Translations under genes and position numbers: made by a program
NCBI GenBank assembly: GCA_004556965.1
Contig: SFFE01000018.1
Coordinates: 1 to 47,520 of the forward strand
Direction: 5' to 3'
DNA length: 47,520 nt
Origin: Clostridiales bacterium
GTDB lineage: Bacteria; Bacillota; Clostridia; Oscillospirales; Oscillospiraceae
Shown: piece by piece, positions 16,293 through 25,125 of the stretch
How positions within the stretch are numbered: the stretch's first letter is position 1
Layout: each line of letters begins with the position of its first letter
The notes under the pieces: model-generated
Database searches by the model: none
What the model saw: the letters and a program-made list of their open reading frames with translations, nothing else
Told to the model about the DNA's origin: nothing

Positions 16293-16321
16293 AGTATACA
16301 AGACCCATCCGGGAAAAGCAA
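16293..16321 (-). promoter_or_regulatory. Promoter of the TetR gene
   Basis: On the minus strand TTGCTT (16316-16321) and TATACT (16293-16298) are 17 bases apart. The TetR palindrome begins about 11 bases downstream of the -10. Confidence 0.65.
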
Positions 16322-16447
16322 GAGCCGTTTTCGACAAAATCCGTCTCCGAATTTTGTGCACTCTGCGGCAACGTCAGAAGACGCTCGCTTCATTCCAACG
16401 CCGCGCAAGCGCGCCGTCTCCATATGCGCTCCCGCCTTCTTCCTTCC

Positions 16448-16475
16448 AAAACCGAAACACTGGTTTCGGTTTTGT
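16448..16475. repeat. Perfect 12-bp hairpin
   Basis: CAAAACCGAAAC pairs with GTTTCGGTTTTG around ACTG. It lies downstream of the leftward SGNH gene, between its terminator-like hairpin and the TetR promoter. No gene is supported in 16322-16563. Confidence 0.55.
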
Positions 16476-16530
16476 TGAGGGAAAACGGGAAAACGAATGT
16501 GGAGCTTTCCCGCTTGCCGGGTAAGCAAAT

Positions 16531-16555
16531 GCGGCACGGGAAAACCCCGTGCCGC
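16531..16555 (-). terminator. Hairpin terminator of the SGNH/MBOAT operon
   Basis: GCGGCACGGG pairs with CCCGTGCCGC across a five-base loop, nine bases beyond the stop of the leftward SGNH gene. The T run is short, so termination may be partial. Confidence 0.6.
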
Positions 16556-16563
16556 GCGGATGC

Positions 16564-17349
16564 TTATAGGATGCCTTTGGTGCAGAGCCAGGCGCTCCAT
16601 TCCTGATAGTATTTGCCGTATACATGCGTGCTGTCGCTCGTGTAATCGGCGCGGAGATAGCCGTTTTCATCGTCAAACAGCTCGTTGATATCAATATAGA
16701 ACACCGTGCGCTGGTCGGCCAGCTTTGCGATCTCGGCGTTGAGACGGTTGATGTTCGCATTGTTGAACACGCTGTCCGAATCGGAGCGCTTCTGCGCCAG
16801 ATGGAGGTTTGCCTCCACGAAGAGGATTGCATCCGGCTGCCACTGGCGGATCTGCGCCACCAGCGCCTGATACTGCGACACCGTGGTGCTGAAATCATAG
16901 CCCAACTCGTTCACACCGAGCATGACGTAGATCTTACCGAAGGTATGCTGCGTCAGCAGCGTCTCCAGGGTGACCTTGCCGTATTTTGCAACGTTGACCT
17001 CCGTTTCACGTACATTGTAAACGCTCATGCCCTGCGTGGCAAAGTAGCAGATATTGTCCATGCCGCCGTATTCCATGAGACCGACAGTGCGGGAGTCGCC
17101 GATCATCAGCGCGTCGTCAAAATACGAGGCGTCCACCTGCGTGAATTCCTTGATCGGGTGCGCCTCCGGCGTAGGCGTCGGCTCCGTTTCCGGTGTAGGC
17201 GTCGGCTCCGCAGCAGGCGTCTGCTCCGCAACGTCCGGCGCTTCGGTCTGCGCATGCTGATCGTGCACGGCCTTGATCCCGAACGGGATAGCCACCAGAA
17301 AGCAGACGGCAAAAATCAATGCAAACATCCGGGGACTGACACGCTTCAT
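16564..17349 (-). CDS. Membrane-anchored SGNH/GDSL-family hydrolase or acyltransferase
   Basis: A 261-residue protein. An N-terminal signal anchor (residues about 8-26) is followed by a Pro/Thr/Glu-rich linker (about 38-65) that would span the wall. The SGNH domain has block I MIGDSRTVGL with the nucleophilic Ser, a GVNELGYD block and a C-terminal DSTHVYGKYY block with the Asp-x-x-His pair. It sits outside the membrane. It follows an MBOAT acyltransferase gene by 22 bases, a pairing typical of polysaccharide O-acetylation systems such as AlgI/AlgX-type or PatA/PatB. The acceptor is unknown. GAAGGAG precedes the ATG. Confidence 0.87.
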   Translation of the reverse strand: MKRVSPRMFALIFAVCFLVAIPFGIKAVHDQHAQTEAPDVAEQTPAAEPTPTPETEPTPTPEAHPIKEFTQVDASYFDDALMIGDSRTVGLMEYGGMDNICYFATQGMSVYNVRETEVNVAKYGKVTLETLLTQHTFGKIYVMLGVNELGYDFSTTVSQYQALVAQIRQWQPDAILFVEANLHLAQKRSDSDSVFNNANINRLNAEIAKLADQRTVFYIDINELFDDENGYLRADYTSDSTHVYGKYYQEWSAWLCTKGIL

Positions 17350-17371
17350 GCGGTTTCTACTCCTTCAAACA

Positions 17372-18784
17372 TCAAAAACGGAAATACAAAAACGGATCGT
17401 TCATACCCATGTACATGCAATAGACCGAAGCCGCGAACACCAGCACCAGAAACACCGCGCCGATCACATTGCTCTTGCACCGCGCATACAGCCGGTACGG
17501 CAGCTTCGTGGAAAACAGAAAGCCGAGCGCAAGCCACAGGCCGTACGTTTTGGCATACTTCAGATAGTCCTGCTGGAACACGACCTCCACCCCTCGCTGG
17601 AAAAACGGAAACAGCCGCCCGAACAGCATGCCGAGCTGCGACAGGTCTGTCACCGCAAAGACCGCCCAGGAAAGCGGGATAAGCAGCAGCATATACAGAT
17701 GCCCGAACGCGGGATGCCGGTCCAGCGTGCGCTTCAGACCCAGCTTTTCCAGCGCGATGATCGCAAACAGCACCAGACCCCAGAGCAGGAAGTTCAGATG
17801 CGCGCCGTGCCACAGACCCGTGCACAGCCAGACCACCAGCAGGTTTCGCATCGTTTTGCCCTGCCCCTCCCGGCTGCCGCCGAGCGGGATATACACATAG
17901 TCGCGGAACCAGCTTCCCAGCGTGATGTGCCAGCGCCGCCAGAACTCCGTCATGCTCAGGGAGAGGTACGGGTGGCGGAAGTTCTGCGGCAGGCGGAAGC
18001 CCAGCATCTTGCCCAGACCGATCGCCATGAGGGAATAGCCGAAAAAGTCAAAATAGAGCTGGAACGAGTATGCAAAAATGCTCATCCACGCGAGCGGCGT
18101 GGAGATGCTGTCGAACCCGATGGTGGTCACGTCGGTCCACAGCCCGCCGATGCGGTTGGCGAGCAGCACCTTCAGCCCCATGCCGAAGATGAACAGCTTC
18201 ATACCGGAGACCGCCCCGTTCAGCGAAACGGTGCGCGACTGAAGCTGTCCGCGCACCTCGGCGTAGTCCGTGATCGGTCCGGAGGTGAGCTTGGGGAACA
18301 TGCACAGATAGGTGCCGAAGCGCAGCAGCGACCGCTCCGCCGGATAGGTGCAGCGGTAAACGTCCACCAGATACGACACCGCCTGAAACGCATAGAAGCT
18401 GATGCCGATCGGGAGCAGCAGCTCCAGCAGCGGAATGCGCACCGTGCCGGACGGAAACAGCGCCAGCAGCACCTGATTGATCCCCGTGAAGAGGAAGTCC
18501 GCATACTTGAACACGAACAGCCAGCCGAAATTATAGACGATACCCGCGATGAGCCACGCCTTTGGCCTGGCGCTGCGCTCCATCATCAGCGCGGCGCCGT
18601 AGTTCACGAGCACGGCGGCAATCAGCAGCAGCACATAGACCGGATGATCGAGCGTACCCAGCAGGTAGAACACCAGGCTGCCCACGAGCAGCAGCGCGTT
18701 GCGAAACCGCTGCGGCACGATCCAGTAGAGGAGCAGAAACGCCGGCAAAAACAGCGTCAAAAATTCCAGGCTGCTGAATACCAT
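17372..18784 (-). CDS. MBOAT family O-acyltransferase (AlgI/DltB-like)
   Basis: A 470-residue polytopic membrane protein beginning MVFSSLEFLTLFLPAFLLLYW. It has many hydrophobic segments and the MBOAT hallmarks LLPIGISFYAFQAVSYLVDVYR, FPKLTSGPI, MTEFWRRWHITLGSWFRDYVYIPLGGSR and the catalytic-His motif LWHGAHLNFLLWG. Such proteins carry acyl groups across the membrane for addition to surface polymers; here the SGNH partner downstream would complete transfer. Start chosen at 18784 because GAGGAGGGG lies about five bases upstream and the longer frame has no site and non-membrane sequence. Confidence 0.93.
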   Translation of the reverse strand: MVFSSLEFLTLFLPAFLLLYWIVPQRFRNALLLVGSLVFYLLGTLDHPVYVLLLIAAVLVNYGAALMMERSARPKAWLIAGIVYNFGWLFVFKYADFLFTGINQVLLALFPSGTVRIPLLELLLPIGISFYAFQAVSYLVDVYRCTYPAERSLLRFGTYLCMFPKLTSGPITDYAEVRGQLQSRTVSLNGAVSGMKLFIFGMGLKVLLANRIGGLWTDVTTIGFDSISTPLAWMSIFAYSFQLYFDFFGYSLMAIGLGKMLGFRLPQNFRHPYLSLSMTEFWRRWHITLGSWFRDYVYIPLGGSREGQGKTMRNLLVVWLCTGLWHGAHLNFLLWGLVLFAIIALEKLGLKRTLDRHPAFGHLYMLLLIPLSWAVFAVTDLSQLGMLFGRLFPFFQRGVEVVFQQDYLKYAKTYGLWLALGFLFSTKLPYRLYARCKSNVIGAVFLVLVFAASVYCMYMGMNDPFLYFRF

Positions 18785-18913
18785 ATTGCCCCTCCTCTCC
18801 GTGTGATACATAGACGTTCCGGCCGCAAAAAAGTGTCCTCCAACGCGAAAAAAGCCGAAAAAAATTTTGCGCGCCAAGACAGGCTGCAAAGTCGGTTTCT
18901 TGTTTACATAACA

Positions 18914-18922
18914 ATTATAGCA
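18914..18922 (-). promoter_or_regulatory. Extended -10 promoter of the MBOAT/SGNH operon
   Basis: On the minus strand TGCTATAAT gives a perfect TATAAT (18914-18919) with an upstream TGN. The -35 region is poor, as is common for extended -10 promoters. It lies about 130 bases before the MBOAT start. Confidence 0.5.
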
Positions 18923-18954
18923 TAAGTGTTTTCTGCGGGAAAGCACCTTAACTC

Positions 18955-18987
18955 AAAATTCAGCGCCGAAAAACGGCGCTGAATTTT
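18955..18987 (-). terminator. Terminator of the EFR1 ferredoxin gene
   Basis: AAAATTCAGCGCCG pairs perfectly with CGGCGCTGAATTTT around a five-base loop. It lies 26 bases after the stop of the leftward ferredoxin gene. A/T tracts form the stem ends. Confidence 0.85.
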
Positions 18988-19013
18988 GGACGAAACGACG
19001 GAACTTGTCGATT

Positions 19014-19796
19014 TCAGTCGATATGGATGATCTGCTCTGTCAGTTCCCCGGCGCGGACGTTGGGGTTGTGGTAATGCTCGCGTTTGTCGGTGACGCTGCC
19101 GACGGAGATCGCGCCCTTCGGGCAGTATTGCAGACAGCTCAGGCACTGGATGCAGTCCGTGCCGATGACCGGTTTGCCGCCCTCCATGCGGATGTTCCCC
19201 TTCGGGCAGAGGCGTGCGCACTGACCGCAGCCGATGCAGGCACCGCTGACAGCAAATTTCTTCGCTTTTTGCTTGGAGAGCACCGGCCATGCCTTGCTTT
19301 CGAGCGCGTTGACGGCCATGACCGGCGGATGCTTTTGGGAGCGCTCACCCGCGAGCACCGCCGCCGCAATCTCCCGCGCCTTTTTCTCCGACCGCTTCTG
19401 CGCCTGTTTCGCCGGCATCGGCGGCAGCATCATGTGATGCGGGAACAGCCAGATGCAGCTACACTGGTGCGACGCGGCCCTCCAGTAGTTCAGGCGGATG
19501 ATCCCGTCGAGCTGATGCAGCCCCGCGCCCATGTAGCCGGCATACTGGCAGACGCCGAACGTGTAAGCCATCGGCCCGACCTGAATCTGACGCACGTACT
19601 TCTCCACGTCGCCGGGCAGACCGCCCGCGTAGCACGGGAAAATGAAGCCTACGCGCTTCGCCGTGCGCACATCGGTGACGGCGGGCGCGCTGCGCATCAT
19701 CACAATGTCGGTGTCTCCCAGCTCCCTGGCAATGTTTTTCGCCATGTCCAGACAGTTCCCCGTACCGGAATAGCAGAAGATGACGTTTTCGCTCAT
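19014..19796 (-). CDS. EFR1 family flavodoxin-ferredoxin fusion
   Basis: A 260-residue protein. The N-terminal flavodoxin-like domain has FCYSGTGNCLDMAKNIAREL (phosphate-binding loop) and a FPCYAGGLPGDVEKY segment. The C-terminal end has two [4Fe-4S] motifs, CIGCGQCARLCPKGNI and CIQCLSCLQYCPKGAI. These proteins carry low-potential electrons between unknown partners in anaerobes. The ATG at 19796 follows AAGGAG by nine bases. It is divergent from a TetR gene whose promoter overlaps its own, so that regulator probably controls it. Confidence 0.9.
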   Translation of the reverse strand: MSENVIFCYSGTGNCLDMAKNIARELGDTDIVMMRSAPAVTDVRTAKRVGFIFPCYAGGLPGDVEKYVRQIQVGPMAYTFGVCQYAGYMGAGLHQLDGIIRLNYWRAASHQCSCIWLFPHHMMLPPMPAKQAQKRSEKKAREIAAAVLAGERSQKHPPVMAVNALESKAWPVLSKQKAKKFAVSGACIGCGQCARLCPKGNIRMEGGKPVIGTDCIQCLSCLQYCPKGAISVGSVTDKREHYHNPNVRAGELTEQIIHID

Positions 19797-19826
19797 AAAA
19801 AACAGCTCCTTTTTCCATTTTGATGC

Positions 19827-19859
19827 TTGCATTGTACATCAAGGCAAGATATGATACAA
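19827..19859. promoter_or_regulatory. Overlapping divergent promoters of EFR1 and TetR genes
   Basis: Rightward: TTGCAT (19827-19832), 17 bases, TATGAT (19850-19855). Leftward: TTGTAT (19854-19859 complement), 17 bases, TACAAT (19831-19836 complement). The two promoters occupy the same DNA, so one bound repressor would block both. Confidence 0.65.
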
Positions 19860-19893
19860 TAGTACCGGAACAAATACAACATTGGAGGTCAAA

Positions 19894-20451
19894 ATGTACC
19901 ACATCAAGCGTGACAAGCGGGCGCTGGCGTCCGTGGAGCTGATCTGCGCGGGGCTGCTGCGGCTTATGGCGCGCAAGCCCTTCGAAAAAATCACCATCAC
20001 CGATCTGCAGAAGGAATCCACGGTAAGCCGTTCGACGTTTTACCGAAATTTCGACTGTCTGGAGGACGTGCTGGAGCTGCTGTGCGACCGCGGATTTCAG
20101 GCGATCTTCGACACGTACAACACGCAGCCGCCGGAGACGCGCGGCCGGCTCAGCGTGGCAGTGTTTCGCTACTGGTGCAAAAACAGCGGCATTCTGGAGC
20201 CGCTCGTGGCCATCCACCGGACGGACATTCTGTTTTCCAGCCTGCGCCGCTGCGCCGCGCAGCTTGACAGCCTGCAATTTCTGGCCGCCGACCCCGTGCA
20301 GTACGACTACTTTGTTTCGATGATTACGTCCGTGATGGTCGGCATTCTGGTGACGTGGACGGAGCACGGCAAGGCGGAATCGGAGGAAAAAGTGCTGGAG
20401 ATCGTAAAGACCGCGTTCGCTGCCGCCGTGTCTCTTGGTATTATCATATAA
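19894..20451 (+). CDS. TetR family transcriptional regulator
   Basis: A 185-residue TetR-like protein. It has a helix-turn-helix (FEKITITDLQKESTVSRSTFYRNFDCLEDVLELL) in the first 60 residues and a small all-alpha C-terminal domain. A TGGAGGT site lies before the ATG at 19894, which is favoured over the upstream TTG that overlaps that site. It is divergent from the EFR1 gene with interlocked promoters. Ligand unknown. Confidence 0.88.
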   Translation: MYHIKRDKRALASVELICAGLLRLMARKPFEKITITDLQKESTVSRSTFYRNFDCLEDVLELLCDRGFQAIFDTYNTQPPETRGRLSVAVFRYWCKNSGILEPLVAIHRTDILFSSLRRCAAQLDSLQFLAADPVQYDYFVSMITSVMVGILVTWTEHGKAESEEKVLEIVKTAFAAAVSLGIII

Positions 20452-20462
20452 GCATACAGAAA

Positions 20463-20490
20463 ACCGGCGCCCATCCAATCGGGCGCCGGT
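20463..20490. terminator. Terminator between TetR gene and the agmatine operon
   Basis: ACCGGCGCCC pairs with GGGCGCCGGT across an eight-base loop. On the minus strand it is followed by TTTTCT, fitting the end of the leftward arcC region. It can also end the rightward TetR transcript. Confidence 0.82.
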
Positions 20491-20493
20491 TCG

Positions 20494-21368
20494 TTATAAT
20501 GTGATGAGCGTGCCGCTCTCGTTGCGCATGGCCTGCGGCGCTTTTTCGAGCGAGGCGATGACCGCGCGCTTGCCCCAGCCGCTGCGCACAAAGTGGACGG
20601 CGGCCTCGACCTTCGGCTTCATGGACCCGGCAGCGAACTGCCCACTTTGCAGGTACATGTCCGCCTCCCCGGTAGACATGGTCTTCAGCTCCCGCTGGTC
20701 GGGCTTGCCGAAGTTGATGCACACATAATCGACCGCCGTGAGGATGAACAGATAGTCCGCGCCCACCGCCTCGGCTAGCTTGGCCGAGGCGAAGTCCTTG
20801 TCGATGACGGCGGAGACGCCCTGATAATCTCCGTGCTCGTCGCAGACGACGGGGATGCCCCCGCCGCCGCAGGCGATGACGATATACTCATTGTCGAGCA
20901 GGTTCAGGATTGACTGACGCTCGGCGATGTCTACCGGCTTCGGCGACGGCACGAGCCGGCCGTCTCCGCGTCGTAAAACGAGCCGATGGGCTTTGTGGGG
21001 TTCTGGAATGCGGGATCGTTTTCATCCACGACCACCTGCGTGACGACGGTGGCCACGTGCCACGGCATGTTGCGCGTGCGCAGCTCCTTGCGGATGCCCT
21101 TTTGCAGATGATAGCCGATATATCCCTGGCTCATGGCCGTGCATTCCTGCAGCGGCATGGGCGCGATCTTGCTGTTCACGCGCGACGCTTCGTCGAACGC
21201 GAGCTGGATCATGCCCACCTGCGGGCCGTTGCCGTGGCTGACGATGATCTCGTGCCCCTGACTGATGAGGCCGACGAGCGCGGGGCAGGCAGCCTCGATC
21301 TTTTCCTGCTGCTCGGCGGCGTCGTTGCCGAGGGCGTTGCCGCCGAGCGCGATGACGATCCTTGCCAT
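20494..21368 (-). pseudogene. arcC: Carbamate kinase, broken by internal deletion and frameshift
   Basis: The N-terminal part (MARIVIALGGNALGND through NPTKPIGSFYDAETA) and the C-terminal part (VPSPKPVDIAERQSIL through IASLEKAPQAMRNESGT) of ArcC/AguC lie in different frames, joined near 20940-20960. The residues normally between them (a stretch of roughly 20 including a Lys/Arg-rich GYRR-type turn before VPSPKP) are absent. The gene is 875 bases against about 940 for intact members, so a deletion of about 60-70 bases fits better than a simple sequencing error. ArcC converts carbamoyl phosphate and ADP to ATP, the energy-yielding last step of the agmatine deiminase pathway. Loss would uncouple the pathway from ATP unless another kinase exists. 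Confidence 0.85.
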
Positions 21369-21372
21369 GGCG

Positions 21373-22482
21373 TCACCCGCGCGGGCAGGGGCAGGGCTGC
21401 TGCTGCGTGATGCAGTGGATGTTGCCGCCGCCGAAGGCGACCTCCTTCGTCTGCACACCCACCACCTTGCGGTCCGGGAACATGGCCTGCGCCTGCTGCA
21501 CGGCCAGCGCATCGTTCGCGTCGCCGTACTGCGGCAGGATGACGCCGCCGTTGACGATGAGGAAGTTCATATACGATGCGATGGACACCTCGCCGTTTTC
21601 GCGCGGGAGCGTGCCCTCCACGGCGTCGATCGTCTCCGCGCCCTCGAGCAGGCACGGCTCCTTTGTGAGGCACAGCTTGTGCACCTTCAGCTTGCGGCCC
21701 TTGGCGTCCGTCGCCTCGCTCAGCGTCTTGTAGGCGTCCTGCGCCTGCTGATAGAACGGGTTTTGCGGGTCGTCCGTCCAGATGCAGGCGACCTCGCCGG
21801 GCGCGACGAAGCACGCCACGTCGTCGATGTGGCCGTTGGTCTCGTAGGGGTCGATGCCGTCCTTGATCCAGATGACCTTTTCGCAGTTGAGATAGTCGCG
21901 GAGCATCTGCTCGATCTGCTCTTTCGTCATGTCGGGGTTGCGCCCCTCAGACAGCAGACACATCTCGGTCGTGAGCACCGTGCCCTCACCGTCCACGTGG
22001 ATGGAGCCGCCCTCGAGCACGAAGCCCTCCGTGCGGTAGGAATCGACGTTTTCGATCTCGCAGACCTTCTGCGCGATCTGATCGTCGTTGTCCCAGGGGA
22101 AATACAGGCCGTCATGCAGGCCGCCCCAGGCGTTGAACTCCCAGTCCACGGCGCGCAGGCCGCCCTGATCGTTGATGAGGAACGTCGGGCCGCAGTCGCG
22201 GATCCACGCATCGTCGCTAACCATTTCCACCACGCGGATCTCGCCCGGCAGGCGGGCGCGCGCGTTGCGGTACTGCGCAGGCGAGACGCACACCGTAACT
22301 GGCTCAAACTGCATGATGGCTTTTGCGACGTTTGCAAACGCCTCCTGCGCGGGCTTGGCGCCGCCGCGCCAGTTGTCGTTGCGCTCCGGCCAAAGCATCC
22401 AAATGCCGGACTGCGGTTCAAATTCGGCGGGCATGCGGTACCCGTCCTGCTTCGGCGTGGAGCCGATGATTCGTTTTGCCAT
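21373..22482 (-). CDS. aguA: Agmatine deiminase
   Basis: A 369-residue guanidino-group hydrolase of the PAD/ADI-like superfamily. Visible motifs are MPAEFEPQSGIWMLWPERNDNWR near the start, DDAWIRDCGPTFL, DWEFNAWGG, VLEGGSIHVDGEGT, NGHIDDVACFV and the catalytic Cys in GGGNIHCITQQQP. It converts agmatine to N-carbamoylputrescine and ammonia. GGGAGGT lies before the ATG. Only four bases separate it from the arcC remnant. The order ptcA-aguD-aguA-arcC is that of the enterococcal agmatine deiminase operon, which fixes its role. Confidence 0.96.
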   Translation of the reverse strand: MAKRIIGSTPKQDGYRMPAEFEPQSGIWMLWPERNDNWRGGAKPAQEAFANVAKAIMQFEPVTVCVSPAQYRNARARLPGEIRVVEMVSDDAWIRDCGPTFLINDQGGLRAVDWEFNAWGGLHDGLYFPWDNDDQIAQKVCEIENVDSYRTEGFVLEGGSIHVDGEGTVLTTEMCLLSEGRNPDMTKEQIEQMLRDYLNCEKVIWIKDGIDPYETNGHIDDVACFVAPGEVACIWTDDPQNPFYQQAQDAYKTLSEATDAKGRKLKVHKLCLTKEPCLLEGAETIDAVEGTLPRENGEVSIASYMNFLIVNGGVILPQYGDANDALAVQQAQAMFPDRKVVGVQTKEVAFGGGNIHCITQQQPCPCPRG

Positions 22483-22500
22483 AAAAGTGACCTCCCAAAT

Positions 22501-23886
22501 TTATTCTTGATGGTCGCGCCGCCGGCGCCTGCGCACAGTGATCAGGATCTCGCCGATGATGATGCTGATGATGGAGCCGATCGTGATCGGCAGATAGTAC
22601 GACAGCGTCTCCGCATCGGTTGAGAGCGGGATCGCCGTAAAGAAGATCGAAATGAGGATCAGTGCCATCGGCACATAGGCAAGCGCCTTGCGCATGCCCG
22701 GTCCGCCCGGCACACGGAACGGCCGTTCGGCGTCCGGGTCCACCACCCTCAGCTTCAAAAACGCCGGGAACACCGGCACATAGCTCAGCAGCAGCATGAC
22801 GAGGTTCAGCGCGAAGAAGCTCCAGAACAGCGACGAGTCGGGCGAGACCGCCTCGATCACCACGCCCAACAGGCAGATGACCGTCGCCACCACGCCGGAG
22901 GTCAGCGCCGCGCCGATGGGCATGTCGTTTTTCCGCCAGCGCTTTGCAAAGACGCCCGGCATGTCGTTGTTTTCCGCCGCGTAGGCTGCCGTGGAGTTCA
23001 CGCCCATCGACCACGAGATCATGTTGCCGAAGAGCGTCACCAGAAACAGCAGCGCCACCGCGCCGACGAAAAAGCCGCTCGTTTTGCCTGTCATAAGCGC
23101 CACCGCGTCGATCAGGCCGGAATCGACGCTGATCTCGTCCGTCGGGATCGCAGCGCCGATGCCGAATGCGGAAAACAGGTAGATCGCCGCGATGACGATG
23201 CCGCCGGCAATGATCGCCTGCGGGATCTGGCGCTTGGGGTCGCGCATGTTGTCCGCATAGGTGCACACGACCTCAAAGCCGAGGAAGTTGAAGATGATGA
23301 CGGAGATATACGACAGGCTGTTCAGGTCAAACGACGGCAGGAACGTGCGCCCGGCCATGTCGTTCACAAAGCCGTTTTTGATCACGTAGTACACGCCCAG
23401 CACGCCGACCGTCAGCGCAAGCAGCACCTTGATGGCGGCGCTGATGTTCAGGATGATGATGCTGTCGCACACCGGGTAAAACGCGATCCACGTCACAACC
23501 CAGATAAACACCAGCTCAATGAGTAGCTTCGGAATCACGCCGAACTCCACGCCGGTGATAACCGTCAGCAGCTCTGGACACATGACCGCGAGCGACGCCA
23601 TCCACAGCGGGAAGTTGATCCAGTAATACCACGAGGCGCGCGCGCCCCAGTTCGACTCCGGGTACGCCTTGTTGATCCAGTCGTACAGGCCGCCGTCACC
23701 CGTGTAGGTCGTGCCCAGCTCCGACGAGATCAGCCCGTACGGCAGCAGGAACGCGATGATCATGAACAGCCACCAGAAATACTGGCTGTTGCCGATGGAC
23801 GCCACCGGCGCGGCCGCCTCCGCCACGAACACCACGCAGATGACCGACAGGATGACGTCCGCCAGCCGAAATTTTTTTGTGTTCAT
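22501..23886 (-). CDS. aguD: APC-superfamily permease, probable agmatine/putrescine antiporter
   Basis: A 461-residue membrane protein with about 12 hydrophobic segments. Near the N-terminus it has the APC features LADVILSVICVVFVAEAAAPVAS and ELGTTYTGDGGLYDWINKAYP. It ends in a basic RRRRRRDH tail. It lies between the carbamoyltransferase and deiminase genes, the place of AguD in known agmatine operons, where the antiporter imports agmatine and exports putrescine. The substrate is inferred from position; the family also includes amino acid exchangers. Confidence 0.88.
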   Translation of the reverse strand: MNTKKFRLADVILSVICVVFVAEAAAPVASIGNSQYFWWLFMIIAFLLPYGLISSELGTTYTGDGGLYDWINKAYPESNWGARASWYYWINFPLWMASLAVMCPELLTVITGVEFGVIPKLLIELVFIWVVTWIAFYPVCDSIIILNISAAIKVLLALTVGVLGVYYVIKNGFVNDMAGRTFLPSFDLNSLSYISVIIFNFLGFEVVCTYADNMRDPKRQIPQAIIAGGIVIAAIYLFSAFGIGAAIPTDEISVDSGLIDAVALMTGKTSGFFVGAVALLFLVTLFGNMISWSMGVNSTAAYAAENNDMPGVFAKRWRKNDMPIGAALTSGVVATVICLLGVVIEAVSPDSSLFWSFFALNLVMLLLSYVPVFPAFLKLRVVDPDAERPFRVPGGPGMRKALAYVPMALILISIFFTAIPLSTDAETLSYYLPITIGSIISIIIGEILITVRRRRRRDHQE

Positions 23887-23903
23887 TCAAAAAACCTTCT
23901 TTT

Positions 23904-24914
23904 TTAATACCCAAGCCGCTCGGCGAGGAAGCAGTCCAGCGCCTCCTGCGCGGCGGCAATCTCCAGCTCGGAGTGGCACGGGCGATAGCGCGTGAAATAC
24001 ACGAGCAGGCCGCGCATGGCCGTCAGGCGGTTGCCCGCCTCCTCCCAGCACAGGGACGCGTCGGAATCCGCGACCTCGTCCGTGACGTCCTCGCCGCGCG
24101 TCGCCGGCAGGCAGTGCAGGAATTTGCAGCCGAGATTGCCGAGCTGCATCAGCTCGCGGTTGACCTGAAAATCGTGGAACACGCGCACGCGCTCCTCCTT
24201 CGGCATCTCGTTTTCATACAGGCCGTACCACACGTCGGTGTAGATGAAGTCCGCGCCGCGCACGGCGTCGCGGTCGTCCGTGACCTCCCACGTGCCGCCG
24301 GAGATGCGGCAGTTGGCCTCCATGATCTGCTTGTGGTGCTCATTCAGTTGATGCCCCTTCGGGCCGTAGTGGACAAAGTGCATGCCGAGCTTCGTCGTGA
24401 TGAAGCCAGTCGAGGCGCACACCTGCGTGCCGTCGCCAACGAAGACGACCTTGCAGTCCTCGAGCTTTTTGCCCTGCGGCAGATGCTCCACGATCGTGCA
24501 CAGATCGCCGATCTCCTGCGTGGGGTGGTTGTAGTCGGACATGCCGTTGATGACCGGGATCGTGCAGGATTTCGCCAGATCGACGACGGTCTGGTGGTCG
24601 ATCACGCGCGCCATCACGATGTCCACGAGCTTGGAGAGCACCTTGCCCGTGTCGCCGATGGTCTCATGACCGCCGAGCTGGATCATGCCGGGTCCGAGAT
24701 ACTGCGCGTGGCCGCCCATCTGGCTCATCGCCGTTTCGAACGAGACGCGCGTGCGCGTGGACGACTGCTGGAAGATCATGCCCAGCGTCATATTCTCCAT
24801 CAGTGGGGGATAATATCCGTGGTGAATCGCCCGCTTGATGGCCAGAGACAGGTCGATGATGTCCAGCAGCTCCTGCTTTGTAAATTCATTTGTGTCGATA
24901 AAATCTTTGTGCAT
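23904..24914 (-). CDS. ptcA: Putrescine carbamoyltransferase
   Basis: A 336-residue member of the aspartate/ornithine carbamoyltransferase family. It has the carbamoyl-phosphate loop SSTRTRVSFETAM, a QIQLGGHE-like segment (MIQLGGHETIGDT), VINGMSDYNHPTQE, DVWYGLYENEMP and HCLPATRGEDVTDEV. These agree with enterococcal PtcA and with putrescine rather than ornithine specificity. It cleaves carbamoylputrescine with phosphate to putrescine and carbamoyl phosphate. Start at 24914 gives seven bases from GGAGG; the ATG six bases upstream is too close. It is the first gene of the leftward operon. No promoter stands out in 24921-25040. Confidence 0.94.
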   Translation of the reverse strand: MHKDFIDTNEFTKQELLDIIDLSLAIKRAIHHGYYPPLMENMTLGMIFQQSSTRTRVSFETAMSQMGGHAQYLGPGMIQLGGHETIGDTGKVLSKLVDIVMARVIDHQTVVDLAKSCTIPVINGMSDYNHPTQEIGDLCTIVEHLPQGKKLEDCKVVFVGDGTQVCASTGFITTKLGMHFVHYGPKGHQLNEHHKQIMEANCRISGGTWEVTDDRDAVRGADFIYTDVWYGLYENEMPKEERVRVFHDFQVNRELMQLGNLGCKFLHCLPATRGEDVTDEVADSDASLCWEEAGNRLTAMRGLLVYFTRYRPCHSELEIAAAQEALDCFLAERLGY

Positions 24915-25040
24915 CGTCATTCCTCCCTAAAAATGCGTTCCGGCGTGCGCCGCGCCGCCGGGTCAAAACAAGATCGTTTGCCGCGGTTAGTTTCGGCAGT
25001 TCCGAGACAAACTATGCGCAGCGCACAGATGGAAAATGCA

Positions 25041-25088
25041 GAAATTCCCGCTGCAAGGGCAAAAACATGCCCTTGCAGCGGGAATTTC
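25041..25088 (-). terminator. Terminator of the YeiH-type permease gene
   Basis: A 21-base-pair perfect stem, 25041-25061 with 25068-25088, has a six-base A-rich loop. It lies 38 bases after the permease stop and upstream of the agmatine operon, separating the two units. Confidence 0.85.
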
Positions 25089-25125
25089 CAGTTCTTTTTA
25101 AATTTAAATAATGAGGAATCGCTCT

